Shown in pieces: positions 8,539 through 17,001 of a DNA stretch of 41,973 bases (within the stretch, counting starts at the first letter, position 1; the number at the start of each line of letters is the position of its first letter). The DNA comes from Verrucomicrobiota bacterium (GTDB lineage: Bacteria; Verrucomicrobiota; Verrucomicrobiia; Limisphaerales; J093). The notes below the pieces were generated by a model. That model saw nothing but the letters and a program-made list of their open reading frames with translations. It searched no databases and had not been told where the DNA came from. The DNA lies in the NCBI GenBank assembly GCA_016871715.1, contig VHCO01000039.1:1-41973 (forward strand). Direction: 5' to 3'. A program made the position numbers and the translations under genes.

Positions 8539-9148
8539 TTACGGGAACACCCGCTGCCACGCCGCACCGTGCTGCACCTGCCAGCGCATGTCCTCGCCAT
8601 CCAGATCGTTGACGGGGCGATGGCCCTGAGCTGAGATCGCAACGATGGGCGTGAAATCCCATTTGTGCGCCTCCACGCGGCCGTCCAGAAAGCTCAAGTT
8701 GGCGCCGCTCTGGTGTCGTTCGCCCGGCAGATGCAGCCAGCGATTGCGGTCTGGTTCCAGCAGATCGCGACGTAGCTCCTCCTCCGTTCTGGCCGCCGGA
8801 CCGGGCAGGCCGAAGATGCCCGAGTCAATCGTCTCTGCCTTCACGGCCAGAAATCCATACGTCGCCGAGGGCCGGCGCAATTGGGACTCCTGGTGAAGGG
8901 CCTGGAGGATGGGCAGGCCAGACTCGGCGTCCGCGATAATCCAGTAATTCAACTCGCCGTTCAGGCTGTAACTTCGGAGTCGTGTCTGCTCAGGTTGATC
9001 CTTCACGGTCGAATGGTCGCTGGGGCAACGATACGGGCCGGTGCCCCCAATGTGCGGGTAGAGCGCGCCCCGCTTGATGTTCTCCGAGGTCGCATCGCGC
9101 TGCGCGTTGCCCAGAACCCAGGAATGGCGGACGCCCTTCCAGAAACCA
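8539..9148 (-). pseudogene. H-X9-DG pseudopilin-like protein, N-terminus replaced
   Basis: About 200 residues on the minus strand, ending in TAA at 8539. The protein shows SENIKRGALYPHIGGTGPYR followed by CPSD. Near the end it has an exact H-x9-DG motif (H, then QSGANLSFL, then DG), the signature of prepilin-type processing-associated proteins of Planctomycetota and Verrucomicrobiota. These normally start with a type II/IV prepilin peptide and an N-terminal helix. Here that part is gone: at 9148 the sequence switches abruptly into the copied DUF6259 3' end, in antisense. The frame stays open across the junction, but the fused N-terminus is not meaningful. Confidence 0.78.
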
Positions 9149-9426
9149 AAGGGCAGGCCTTCGCCCAGGCGCACCTCTTCAAGAGCTGGCACCAATCCGT
9201 CGCCGGTCTCGAACGGACCGGCGGCTGCGACCTCAACCAACGCTTGTTCGGGCGCTTGTGCCGGACGATCGGGTATTCCGGTTTGGGTGGACGCGACGAA
9301 AACGAGGCCTCGCGCAGTCGCATCCATCTCGAACACGGGGCCATCCCCACGGTCACGCTCCGTTCCGCGCGGGACCTGGAAAACCCCAACGCCACCCTCG
9401 AACAACTCCTGGACTTGGCCAAATAG
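9149..9426 (+). pseudogene. Copied 3' end of the DUF6259 gene (276-bp repeat, copy 2)
   Basis: Bases 9149-9424 repeat 6399-6674 with three differences, in the same orientation. The copied frame still encodes the last ~92 residues (LEHGAIPTVTLRSARDLENP near the end) and terminates in TAG at 9426 rather than TGA. There is no start codon or N-terminal domain, so it cannot make the enzyme. It lies inside, and truncates, the opposite-strand H-X9-DG gene, showing that the copy was inserted here and that 6399-6674 is the source. Confidence 0.92.
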
Positions 9427-9440
9427 CCGGACCGCGGCCG

Positions 9441-9502
9441 GTTGGAAACCCGGCGGTAGTGCGCTTGGGAGCGCACCTGCACTGGAGGGTGGAAGTCCCT
9501 CC
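9441..9502 (+). other. Two adjacent hairpins, possible group II intron remnant
   Basis: Two short perfect inverted repeats are visible: GTGCGCT/AGCGCAC (9459-9476, 4-base loop) and GGAGGG/CCCTCC (9484-9502, 7-base loop TGGAAGT). The second resembles the 'GGTGGAAGTCC' stem found in domain I of many bacterial group II introns. No reverse transcriptase or domain V is nearby. It sits between the copied DUF6259 end and the vapC N-terminal fragment. Confidence 0.25.
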
Positions 9503-9523
9503 CTGGCGGCGCTTCCCACGAGA

Positions 9524-9684
9524 GAACTGGATACCAACATCTCGATCGACTACCTTCGCGAGCAACCCCAGGCGGTGGCCTACTTGGAGGGACTCACGAA
9601 GCGTGTCTGCGTTTCCGCCGTCGCCGTGGGTGAGCTTTAAGCAGGCGTGCGGGATGGACAGGAGCGCACGGCACACAGGTCCAC
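9524..9684 (+). pseudogene. vapC: VapC-type PIN-domain toxin, N-terminal fragment
   Basis: The plus strand encodes ELDTNISIDYLREQPQAVAY, then LEGLTKRVCVSAVAVGEL, then an in-frame TAA at 9638-9640, then AGVRDGQERTA. The LDTN motif with the first catalytic Asp and the 'vSavtvgELyaGvr.g.eR' block are typical of VapC; the TAA replaces the usual Tyr codon (TAC) of ELYAG. No clear Met precedes it and the middle and C-terminal part are missing, although a C-terminal half lies at 6698-6866. It is non-functional as it stands. Confidence 0.78.
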
Positions 9685-9913
9685 GGCCCCAAGGGCCGCG
9701 AGGAGATCTTCGTTCGGCTTTTCCCGCCGGGTCCGGTGTTACGGCCCCTCGTGCCACGAGAAACTGGGGGTTGGAGAGGAAAGGTCATGGCGCAGGCACG
9801 GCAGCAGCTCCATGAAGCGCGTCGCCTATCACCGGCTGGGCCGGTCGTATGGATTTCGTTACCGACTCGACCGATTACGAATCGCCCTTTTTCCGGATCA
9901 AGACGCAGTGACC

Positions 9914-9948
9914 AATGACGAATGACGAATGGCGAATGGCGAATGACG
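9914..9948 (+). repeat. Heptamer tandem repeat (AATGRCG x5)
   Basis: Five head-to-tail 7-base units: AATGACG, AATGACG, AATGGCG, AATGGCG, AATGACG. It lies in non-coding sequence upstream of the broken FG-GAP gene. Confidence 0.9.
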
Positions 9949-9978
9949 GCCAAGGGTGACCGATGAAGCCTCCGAACC

Positions 9979-10008
9979 ACAGATGGACGCAGATGGACAC
10001 AGATGAGG
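9979..10008 (+). repeat. Decamer tandem repeat (ACAGATGGAC-like x3)
   Basis: Three consecutive 10-base units (ACAGATGGAC, GCAGATGGAC, ACAGATGAGG), the last degenerate. The unit resembles the 'ccacagatggacacagatg' type intergenic repeats seen in verrucomicrobial genomes (recollection, not checked). Confidence 0.75.
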
Positions 10009-10242
10009 GGGCGCGGCATACGGCGGAGCGACTGCGGACCACAGACCACGGATGGGCACCCCTCGCCCATAACCTGCAGCCCAGCAGTCGCAATTCAGCC
10101 CCGTCTCGCCTTGATTTGCCCCTCCTGTTCCGGCGCGCTACCGCAAGCTCGAAAAAGCAAATGCCTATGGGTTTACTCGCATCCGCAGGCCACTGCCAAT
10201 CCCGACACGAACACCGTAGCCACCCCTGCTGTTCCTTCGTTT

Positions 10243-12967
10243 ATGCTTCTCGTGTTTATCGTCCTTCTGACTCTCTTTTTCCAAAGTTGCGCTGTGCAGT
10301 CCGGTAGAGTAGAACAGCGCGTAGCCTCGCTCGGCCGAACGACCGCTGCGCCAAGCCAACTTTCTTCTGCTGCGGTTGACCCGCCTGTTCGACCGATCGG
10401 GCTGGCCGCGGTTCCGATGGACAGCGCAGACCAGCCAACCAGTCCCATCACTCCCGATGACGTGGCCTCCGGCACTCTTGCTGAGACCTTGGGTCTAGCG
10501 AAGAACCTCTACCTGGGCAGGATCTATGCTGGGGGCGGCGGAGTCCTCGAACTCGTGTCCGGTGACTTCAACGAAGACGGCCATATCGATTTTGCGGGCA
10601 GCGGCAGCCAGAGTTCCCTCCTCTTTGGCCGTGGCGATGGCTCGTTTCCTCACTCCACGAACTTGAACGTCAATAGTCTCGGGGCGCCGCCATCGCCGAC
10701 CTCAACAGCGACACGCACCTTGACTTGGTCCTCCTGGGGGCCAACAAGAGACTCACGGTCTTACTCGGCAACGGTGACGGGACGTTTGGCGAACCGGTGG
10801 CCTACACGCTCGCACAATCGGCCTCGGCTCACGTCGTGGGCGACTTGAACGCTGATCGGCATCCGGATGTAGTCGTGGTCCCAACCCTCGGAGATCTGGT
10901 CGTGTTCCTGGGCAATGCCGACGGCACCCTCGCGCCCGTGGATGCCGTGCCCAGACCTGACCCGAGCATCGCCGAGGTGCTCCTGGCGGATCTTGACGGA
11001 GATCAGCGCGCCGAGTTCATCTGGTCCAATCCAGGAGACCCCGTGATTCGGATTCTGTCCGGGGTTGGGACCGGGACCCTGGGCGACATTGTCGAGGTCA
11101 ATGTAGGGGAGGTCTTCGGATCGGCGCCCGTTCTGGCCGTGGCCGACCTGAACCAGGACAACCAGCCGGACCTTGTGGTCGGAAGGCGCACCGGCGGCAA
11201 TGACGCTGTCACGATTGTCGCCAATGCCGGTGGCGGCTCACTGGTCGTGGACCAAGCGATCGAGCTCGACGGGACCCGTGGCATCGCCGCGGTGGAGGTG
11301 CTCGATCTGAATGGTGACGGACGGCAGGATATTGCCGCGCAATCCCGAGGCGCATCCTCGAACGGAGCTTTTGTGGCCTACGGCCTCGAGGCCGACGGCG
11401 CGGGCGGATACGCGTGGCGAAGGTTGTGCGAAGGGTTGGCGGTCCAGCCCGGAAGCATCCTGGAGGTCACGGGCGACGATTACGCCGACGGGGTGTTCTG
11501 CGCCGACGGAGGCATCATTGCCTTCGAAGGACAACCCGACGGGCGGATCGAGTCGCCCAGCGTCATAGACATCGGGCATTCGGGGCGTGTACGTCCCAAA
11601 CGCTTGGCCGCGGGCGACCTGGACGGTGACGGCGGCACCGACCTAGTGAGCCAGGGTGGGGGCGTGCTCTTCAATCAGGGGGGCGGGGTCTTTGAAGAGA
11701 TCCCGCTGCTATAGGACACGGGTCTTCTCTCGATACTCGCCACGACGTGGCGGTAGCGGACGTGGACGGTGACAGCGATCTCGACGTCTTGATCACACTG
11801 GGCTCGACGATCCAACTCACATCGGACGTCGTGCGCGTGTTCATCCAGGGACCGCCGCGGACTTATTCGACGTTCGCTGACTACCCCGTAGGACCGCGCC
11901 CGGGCTCGCTGAAGGTGGGCGATCTGAACGCGGATGGTCACCCGGATGTGGTCACGTTGAATCGTCCGGCGCCGGGAACGCCATCGGTCTCCGTGCTCTG
12001 GGGTGACGGCGGCGGCTTTAGCGATCCCCTCAGCATCCTCTTGCCCGACATCCCGGAGCTCCTGACTTACGAAAGCATCGCGTTGGGCGACGCCACTGGC
12101 GATGGCCAAGCCGATGTCCTTGCCCTGGGCCTCGATGGCGCCTTGGACCTGATTGCGAGCAGTGGTCAGGGGGTGACGATCTACTCCGGGGCAGGAGATG
12201 GCGCTTTTCCCATCGCGGAGGATTACTTCCTCAACGGTGTGAGCGGCGACTTCATCACCTTCGCCGACCTGAACGGCGACGGGTGGCCCGAATGGATCGC
12301 TGGCGAAGAGCGGCTCGATATTCGCCCCAACCGAGCCTTCCCGAGCGAGGTGTTGGTCTTCCGCAGTGCGGGCCAACGGTTGAAGCCGATGGACGGCGAC
12401 TATCCCTTCCGCGAGCTTTTCGTGGAGCACGGGACCGAGTTCCTGGAGATCACCGCGATCACCGATGAGGACTTGCAGGCCTGGGCTGCCGCCCGGGAAG
12501 CCGCGTGGAACCGATTCTGGGAGTTGCTTCGAGATTGGCAGCTAGGACGAAAACCCATCGTGACGAGCGAAACAGTGGACGACACGATTACCATGCTCGA
12601 CGAGATGGAGAAACTGGGCTCTCCGGAATTCCGGGCGGCATTGGTGACCGAGCGTGCCGCGGTGAATGACTTTAGCGACTTCGTCGGCCTGCCCCTGGAA
12701 GCGGTGCTTGGCCAGCTCGGCCTTAAGGAAGAGCTGGTGATCCTCGGCGTCGCCCTTGAGGGGGGAGGTGCGCGGCTCCGGATCAACGGCTCCCCCGGAG
12801 GCCGCTTCATCCTGGAGCGGACCGACTCGCTGCGATCGATCGACTGGCAACCCGTGGTCGGTGCGGTCAAGGAGGTCAGCGCGGCGGGGGTCTTTCTGGT
12901 CGATCCGGCGCCGCCGCCGAAAGAAGCCTTCTACCGCGTGCGGGAAGTGCTGGACCAAGGGAACTGA
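10243..12967 (+). pseudogene. FG-GAP/VCBS repeat exported protein, two frameshifts
   Basis: One protein read in three frames. From the ATG at 10243 a hydrophobic leader (MLLVFIVLLTLFFQSC, possibly a lipoprotein signal with a weak lipobox) is followed by GDFNEDGHIDF. The frame shifts by one base near 10684, continues to a TAG at 11714, and shifts again by one base between about 11680 and 11714 to run to 12967. Each part holds Ca-binding FG-GAP blades: GDLNADRHPDVVVV, ADLDGDQRAEFIW, VLDLNGDGRQDIA, ADVDGDSDLDVLI, GDLNADGHPDVV, ADLNGDGWPEWIA. The end (FILERTDSL...W...FYRV) is the C-terminal module shared with other proteins here. Both shifts are the same sign and lie by G-runs, so sequencing error is possible; if so this is an intact ~900-residue surface protein. 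Confidence 0.82.
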
Positions 12968-13020
12968 GTCGTGCTCAGGCAGGTTTCGCCGGCCTGGGCA
13001 AGCGTCTCGTGCAAAGCGGC

Positions 13021-13135
13021 GAGACCCCAACGACCAACTCCCACGGGCCGTACATGGCGTGGAAGCGCGCGGCGAACTCGCGGACAAAGGCCATGCGTAT
13101 CACAATCCCGTAGAATTTTGAAAGCACTGGCCTGC
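13021..13135 (-). pseudogene. DUF4160 protein fragment
   Basis: The minus strand encodes RPVLSKFYGIVIRM, then RFHAMYG and WELVVGVS, matching the start of DUF4160 proteins ('M..i..FyGi.irm...dh.pPHfHa.Yg'). Only about 38 residues remain; the frame has no proper start and the rest of the ~80-residue family is missing. DUF4160 genes often sit with a DUF2442 partner in toxin-antitoxin-like pairs; none is seen here. Confidence 0.6.
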
Positions 13136-13199
13136 GCTGTCCCATTGGACCGATCATCCTGATCGCCAGAAGCTGCTCAAGCCCGGGCTGCCAGGATCA

Positions 13200-13450
13200 G
13201 GTTCACCTGCACGATCGGCAGCGTGAGCGTGGCGTTGGTCGCGCCGGCAAGGTTCGCGCCGTTGCGCCGCCATTGGTAGCGCAGCGGTTCCGTCCCGGTC
13301 GCTTCGACCACGAAGACAACCGTGCTGCCCATCAGGTTGGTTTGGCTCAACGGCAGACTGGTGATGCTGGGCGGCACCAGCACGGTCAAGAGGGCGACGG
13401 CGCTGTTGGTGACGCCGCAGGCAACGACGAATTCAGAGCCAGTGTAAGCA
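13200..13450 (-). pseudogene. Ig-like domain fragments of an exported protein
   Basis: The minus strand has the end of one Ig-like domain (GVTNSAVALLTVLVPPSI) followed by most of another (FVVEATGTEPLRYQWRRNG, then a LAGATNATLTL segment). The 'G..pl.YQWrrNG..l.gat...L.l' pattern is the bacterial I-set/Ig type common in verrucomicrobial secreted proteins. Neither a signal peptide nor a continuing C-terminus is present, so it is an internal fragment of a larger gene. Confidence 0.7.
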
Positions 13451-13860
13451 ACTAGGTATTAAACTGGGTATTCAGGAAAGGCCAAGTTCGCAATGTTGAA
13501 CGCCGAAAACAGATTGGCGAGTCGAGAACTGAAATCCAGTTCAGCCTTTAGCCTTCAGCCATGGGCCTTGTTTCGGCCCGCCGTCAACCAACTCCAATCG
13601 CTGCCGTATGCAGCTTGAGTGGACATGACCACGGAATTGCAGGGCTCTGCCTGTCGCCGGCGGCGCTGGGATCGGACTGGGTAGGGCTGGCGCGCAGCAC
13701 CGCCCTGTTTCGCGATCCGTCCAATGCCGGGCGCCGCTTCATCCCGCTCCTGCTGGCCGACTGCAAGCTCCCGGATACCGTACGGCAGACACGCCACGCC
13801 GCTAGCCCACGGGCGGGCAGGTCCTCGGCGAGGGCCAGATGTTCCTCTGCCGCCATCATC
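13451..13860. other. Intergenic, nothing recognised
   Basis: About 410 bases between the Ig-like and TPR fragments. Several short open frames exist on both strands, but none has a start signal, hydrophobic pattern or motif that I recognise. No repeat or hairpin stood out. Confidence 0.4.
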
Positions 13861-14384
13861 TCAGCCGAACGTGACTGCTTGGATGCGCGATGTTGAAATG
13901 GGTCGGCCCTTCACCGACCACCACAAAAGGCCTCCGGCAGCCGCCGCCAGGAAGCACGCATAGGCATCGTGCGCTTGCGCCAGATCCGGGGCCAATGTGA
14001 TGGCCCGCGTGAGTTGGCTTTCCGCCTTCTGCCAATCCCAGTCGTCGAAGAGGATGGCCATGCCGAGGGCGACATGGGGGTCGGGCAGGTCGTCCTGCAA
14101 CTCAAGCGCCTTGCGGGCGGCTGCCTTGGCTCTGGGATAGGCCTCCGCAGGGGGAACGCGCGTGATGGAACTGGCCGACCAGGCGTCGGAAAGCCCGGCG
14201 TAGGCGAGGGCGAAATTCGGGTCGAGGGCGATGGCTGGGTCGAATTGGACAATCGCGTTGGAATAACCCGCCTGGTCGCCGCGCACCCAACTCACCCGCC
14301 CTTGAAGGTAAGCCTTCATGGCTTCGGGATTCTCGGTTGACCGCCTCGCCAGCTTCGCCTTGTCGGCCGGGCTAAGGTTAAAAC
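13861..14384 (-). pseudogene. TPR protein fragment (kinase/transcription-regulator type)
   Basis: The minus strand encodes LNLSPADKAKLARRSTENPE followed by TPR units: AYLQGR, FDPAIALDPNFALAYAGLSD, ARKALELQDDLPDPHVALGM and LTRAITLAPDLAQAHDAYAC. This 'ten.eAy..YLkGry...' region is the typical C-terminal part of TPR proteins fused to Ser/Thr kinases or CadC-like DNA-binding domains. The N-terminal effector is missing: at about 14385 the sequence changes to a sigma-factor fragment on the opposite strand. The C-terminal end also loses the pattern after ~13940. Confidence 0.7.
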
Positions 14385-14386
14385 TC

Positions 14387-14725
14387 CTGCGCAGACAACG
14401 TTCGCGTCCCGTGCCGCTGAGCGCGCTGCCGGCCAGCGAAGCCAGCGCTGGCGAAAAACTGCTGGAACGACTGCCGGAGGCCCAACCGCCCGCGTCTGCC
14501 GCGGTGGCCCAAGCGGAAGCGGACGCGCGTTTGCGCGCCGCGGTGGACCTGTTGCCCGAGAAACACCGGCAGCTCGTGCAGTTGCGCTTCTTCGAGGACG
14601 CGTCACTGCCGGAAATCGCGGCGGCACTGCGCGTCTCCGTGGGCACGGTCAAATCGCGGCTGCACCACGCCCTGAGCAAGCTGCGGCGGATGAAATCCGT
14701 CGAGGGTCTCCTTACGCAGAGTTGA
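14387..14725 (+). pseudogene. ECF-type sigma factor, C-terminal fragment (region 4)
   Basis: The plus-strand frame ending in TGA at 14725 encodes a sigma-70 region 4: AAVDLLPEKHRQLVQLRFFE, DASLPEIAAALRVSVGTVKS and RLHHALSKLRR, with the recognition helix of an ECF factor. Region 2, which binds the -10 element and core RNA polymerase, is missing; the frame begins at a junction with the antisense TPR fragment. No start codon or ribosome-binding site fits. Confidence 0.78.
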
Positions 14726-14845
14726 GGGGAAAACGGGTGGCAGGAACATGCATTCCAAGCTCTCTTGCCCGTCGTTCTCCTGTCGGCGGTGGGCTGGACG
14801 CGGTCGTGGTCTTGGCGGCGCCAACCTCCGCGTCCACGACACGCC

Positions 14846-14919
14846 CGCGCCCCCGTGCCGGCACCCTGCCCGGCAAGGTGGAATTGTCCCCTGATTTCCA
14901 TGCGCCGCTGGAGGAATGA
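14846..14919 (+). pseudogene. Phd/YefM-type antitoxin, C-terminal fragment
   Basis: About 22 residues ending at a TGA (14919): AGTLPGKVELSPDFHAPLEE. This 'G..kG.v....DFdaPL.e' tail is the toxin-binding end of Phd/prevent-host-death antitoxins. It is followed within 20 bases by a VapC C-terminal piece, the expected gene order, but the DNA-binding domain is missing. Confidence 0.6.
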
Positions 14920-14935
14920 GTCACTTCAACTGGAC

Positions 14936-15115
14936 ACCAATGGATTTGGACTGCTCCCCATCGCACCCGCCCATTGTGCCGCGTTGCTGACGCTGCCGTT
15001 TCATCACGGCGACCCGTTCGACCGCATGCTGCTGGCCCAGGCGAAAGCGAAGGGCCTGACGCTCGTGACGGATGACGGGCAGTTCGCGCCCTACGGCGTC
15101 CCTTTGCTCTGGTGA
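14936..15115 (+). pseudogene. vapC: VapC-type PIN-domain toxin, C-terminal fragment
   Basis: The plus strand encodes NGFGLLPIAPAHCAALLTLP, then HHGDPFDRMLLAQA, KGLTLVTDDGQFAPYGVPLL and W, ending in TGA at 15115. DPFDRML and LVT.D..F..Y are the C-terminal PIN motifs of the VapC group paired with Phd-type antitoxins. The first ~60 residues, including the first catalytic Asp, are deleted. It differs in sequence group from the vapC halves at 6698 and 9524. Confidence 0.78.
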
Positions 15116-15219
15116 CCCCGTGGCCAGTCCGAGAGCAGAACGTCCATGGCTGCGCGGGCGTCTCCGCGGGCGGGGTTGGCCGTGCGCGGGTGGGTGACCG
15201 GCGCCTGCGCCTGCGCCGA

Positions 15220-15256
15220 CTTTCCGCGAAGGCGTGAATGTCCTCCTCGCCCGAAC
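15220..15256 (+). repeat. 37-base dispersed repeat, copy A
   Basis: This sequence matches 15992-16028 at 34 of 37 positions in the same orientation. It begins CTTTCCGCGAA and contains GCGTGAATGTCC. The two copies flank the MazF toxin-antitoxin pair. Confidence 0.85.
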
Positions 15257-15299
15257 AGCGAAATCGAGAACACTTCGGAGGTCCTGCCGCGTCACCGAT

Positions 15300-15650
15300 T
15301 CAAGATTGAGCCTGCGGTCCCTCGGCGAGCTTCAGGCCAAGCACCTGAGCGAGTGCTTGCTCAATTTGGCCCATTTGATCCGCGTTCACCGTTCCAAGAC
15401 GCTGGATGAACTTGATCGCCTGGACTGCCGCGGTTTGCTGCACGTCGAATGCTCCCCCGGCCAGGACGGGATGTGGCACGGAGATCTCGAAACGCGTGCC
15501 GCGAAGCGAATTCGTGTGCGGCACCACGATGCAAAGCGTGCGTTCGTTTTCCAGAAAGGTAACGCTGACGACAAGCACAGGACGCACCTTGCCCAGGTAC
15601 CCGAGATCCACTCGCCAAATCTCACCGCGTTGGATGCGTGGGAGGGGCAT
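15300..15650 (-). CDS. mazF: MazF/PemK-type mRNA interferase toxin
   Basis: 116 residues from the ATG at 15650, complete. It has the MazF/PemK SH3-like barrel pattern: RGEIWRVDLGYLGKVRPVLV (the conserved Arg-Pro-Val) with VVS following, a strand with VVPHTNSLRGTRFEISVP, and the GGAFDVQQTAAVQAIKFIQR segment with a basic end. Such toxins cleave mRNA in a sequence-specific way. The start overlaps the upstream antitoxin by 29 bases, the usual arrangement for coupled expression. All expected blocks are present, so it is probably functional, unlike the other toxin genes nearby. Confidence 0.9.
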   Translation of the reverse strand: MPLPRIQRGEIWRVDLGYLGKVRPVLVVSVTFLENERTLCIVVPHTNSLRGTRFEISVPHPVLAGGAFDVQQTAAVQAIKFIQRLGTVNADQMGQIEQALAQVLGLKLAEGPQAQS

Positions 15651-15810
15651 GGCGGTCGTCCTGATCCCAAATCTCGGCGGCGAGTTGGTCCAGGGCCTCG
15701 CCGGGCACGTCGCCGTAATCTGCTTCCACGCGGTGGATCCAGGCGACGAACTCGTGCCGCTCGTCCACCGGCAACGCCAACACACCCTCTTTCAGTTCGG
15801 CCAAACTCAT
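15622..15810 (-). CDS. Antitoxin of the MazF pair
   Basis: 62 residues from the ATG at 15810, chosen because GGAGG lies six bases upstream (a good ribosome-binding site) and because it fits the overlap with mazF. The sequence is acidic and helical (LAELKEGVLALPVDERHEFV, then an AEIWDQDD segment). It resembles the short addiction-module proteins whose 'l...lp..eR..l..wi' start is found before PemK-type toxins and RelE-type toxins. It lacks an obvious AbrB-type DNA-binding domain, so how the operon is autoregulated is unclear. Confidence 0.8.
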   Translation of the reverse strand: MSLAELKEGVLALPVDERHEFVAWIHRVEADYGDVPGEALDQLAAEIWDQDDRHAPPTHPTR

Positions 15811-15991
15811 TGCACCTCCACCATTGGCTCGCGCGACCCGAGATTTCAAGCCCAAGTTCTTCACTGCTGCACCCGGGCCCAAACTCAGTCTCCGGTGGCG
15901 GTGTTACCGCTGGCCGCGCGGTCCGGGATGGGAACCGCCGGCAAGCTCGACGGTCGGCTGCTGTTGCTTCCGCGGACGGCACCCGCGCCGG

Positions 15992-16028
15992 CTTTCCGCG
16001 AAAGCGTGAATGTCCGCCTCGCCGGAAC
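15992..16028 (+). repeat. 37-base dispersed repeat, copy B
   Basis: Second copy of the element at 15220-15256, with three mismatches. It lies in the 306-base stretch between the antitoxin start and the TPR gene, which otherwise holds nothing recognised. Confidence 0.85.
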
Positions 16029-16116
16029 GGAAGGTATCAGGGAAGCGCGGTGACGACCTGGGAACCATGAACTGGCTCCGGCTCAGTTGGATGAACTGTG
16101 CTGGGTCAGGAAACGG

Positions 16117-17001
16117 CTACCGCTGAGGCGTGCGCAGTGCTTCCTCCGCTTGAGCCAGGTTGCGCGACGCCATGCCGTGGCCATCCGGAAATACCTCGGC
16201 AGTCCACACCGTGAGCGCATTCCGAAACGCCGCCACCGCCTCGTTTAACAGCCGCACCGCCTCCGCCCCTTCGCACCGCTTGGCCTGATCGCCCAACGCA
16301 ACGCCCAGATTGTTCTGCGTCATCGCCCAATCCTGCGGGAACTGCTCGCGCGTCCGCACCGTCAGCGCCTCGCGATACGCCGCCACCGCGTCCCGGATGT
16401 GCTGGTTTGCCGCCGCACCTTCCACCCGAATGCCCAACTCCCGATGGCAGATTCCTGAGGAGACGTGGAGGCTGGCCCATTCCGGGGCTTCACCGGTTTG
16501 TGAAGTCAGCGCGAGTGCTTGTTGGTAGTTCTCCAACGCTTTGGAAAACTGCCCGTCGGCCAGAGCGCCTGCGGCCAGGTCTTTGTAGGCGTCTCGTTCG
16601 ATCTGCTTCAGGCAAGCCGCCTCCGATTCGGAGGCCCGGCGCAATTTCCCAGCAAGCTCGATGCGTTCCTCTGCGCCGGCCGCGGCCTGAAGGATTCTCT
16701 GACGCAACTCATCCACGGTCATCGCCCGCTCGCGCGCGAGGTCGGCGAGCGCGGTGGAGACGCGCTCATCCGGGTCCGCCTTTCGCGCGCTGAAGCTCGT
16801 GGCCTCCAGGCGCTGGCAGAATTCCGCGATCAACTGGCTCCCCGGAGCGGCCCGCTTTACCGCGGCGTCATGGGTGAGAACACGGAGCGGAGAAGCCACA
16901 CCTGCCGCCACATGCGCTCGCGAACATTTCCAGCGTGGGCTTGCCCGAGTATGGGGTGGCAGTGACTTCTGCCATTTCCGCGGAAGGATGCACGCCCGCA
17001 A
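16117..17001 (-). CDS. TPR-repeat protein
   Basis: Up to 294 residues on the minus strand. A charged helical segment (about 70-140; VSTALADLARERAMTVDELR) precedes TPR units: YKDLAAGALADGQFSKALEN, AVAAYREALTVRTREQ and FPQDWAMTQNNLGVALGDQA. The 'tReq.PqdWAmtqnNLG' motif is typical of long TPR arrays in cyanobacterial and verrucomicrobial proteins, often next to CHAT or caspase-like domains. Here only a few repeats are present and no effector is fused. The start is uncertain: the first ~45 residues look unlike protein, and a strong ribosome-binding site at 17025-17032 serves an ATG (17020) in a different frame. A frameshifted or truncated gene is likely. Confidence 0.65.
   Translation of the reverse strand: MRACILPRKWQKSLPPHTRASPRWKCSRAHVAAGVASPLRVLTHDAAVKRAAPGSQLIAEFCQRLEATSFSARKADPDERVSTALADLARERAMTVDELRQRILQAAAGAEERIELAGKLRRASESEAACLKQIERDAYKDLAAGALADGQFSKALENYQQALALTSQTGEAPEWASLHVSSGICHRELGIRVEGAAANQHIRDAVAAYREALTVRTREQFPQDWAMTQNNLGVALGDQAKRCEGAEAVRLLNEAVAAFRNALTVWTAEVFPDGHGMASRNLAQAEEALRTPQR

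Larger units (their letters stand above)
9685..10242. other. Intergenic region with short tandem repeats
   Basis: No gene is recognised. It contains five copies of the 7-base unit AATGRCG at 9914-9948 and three near-copies of a 10-base unit (AGATGGACRC-like) at 9979-10008. Stop codons in all frames and the repetitive composition argue for non-coding sequence. Confidence 0.6.
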
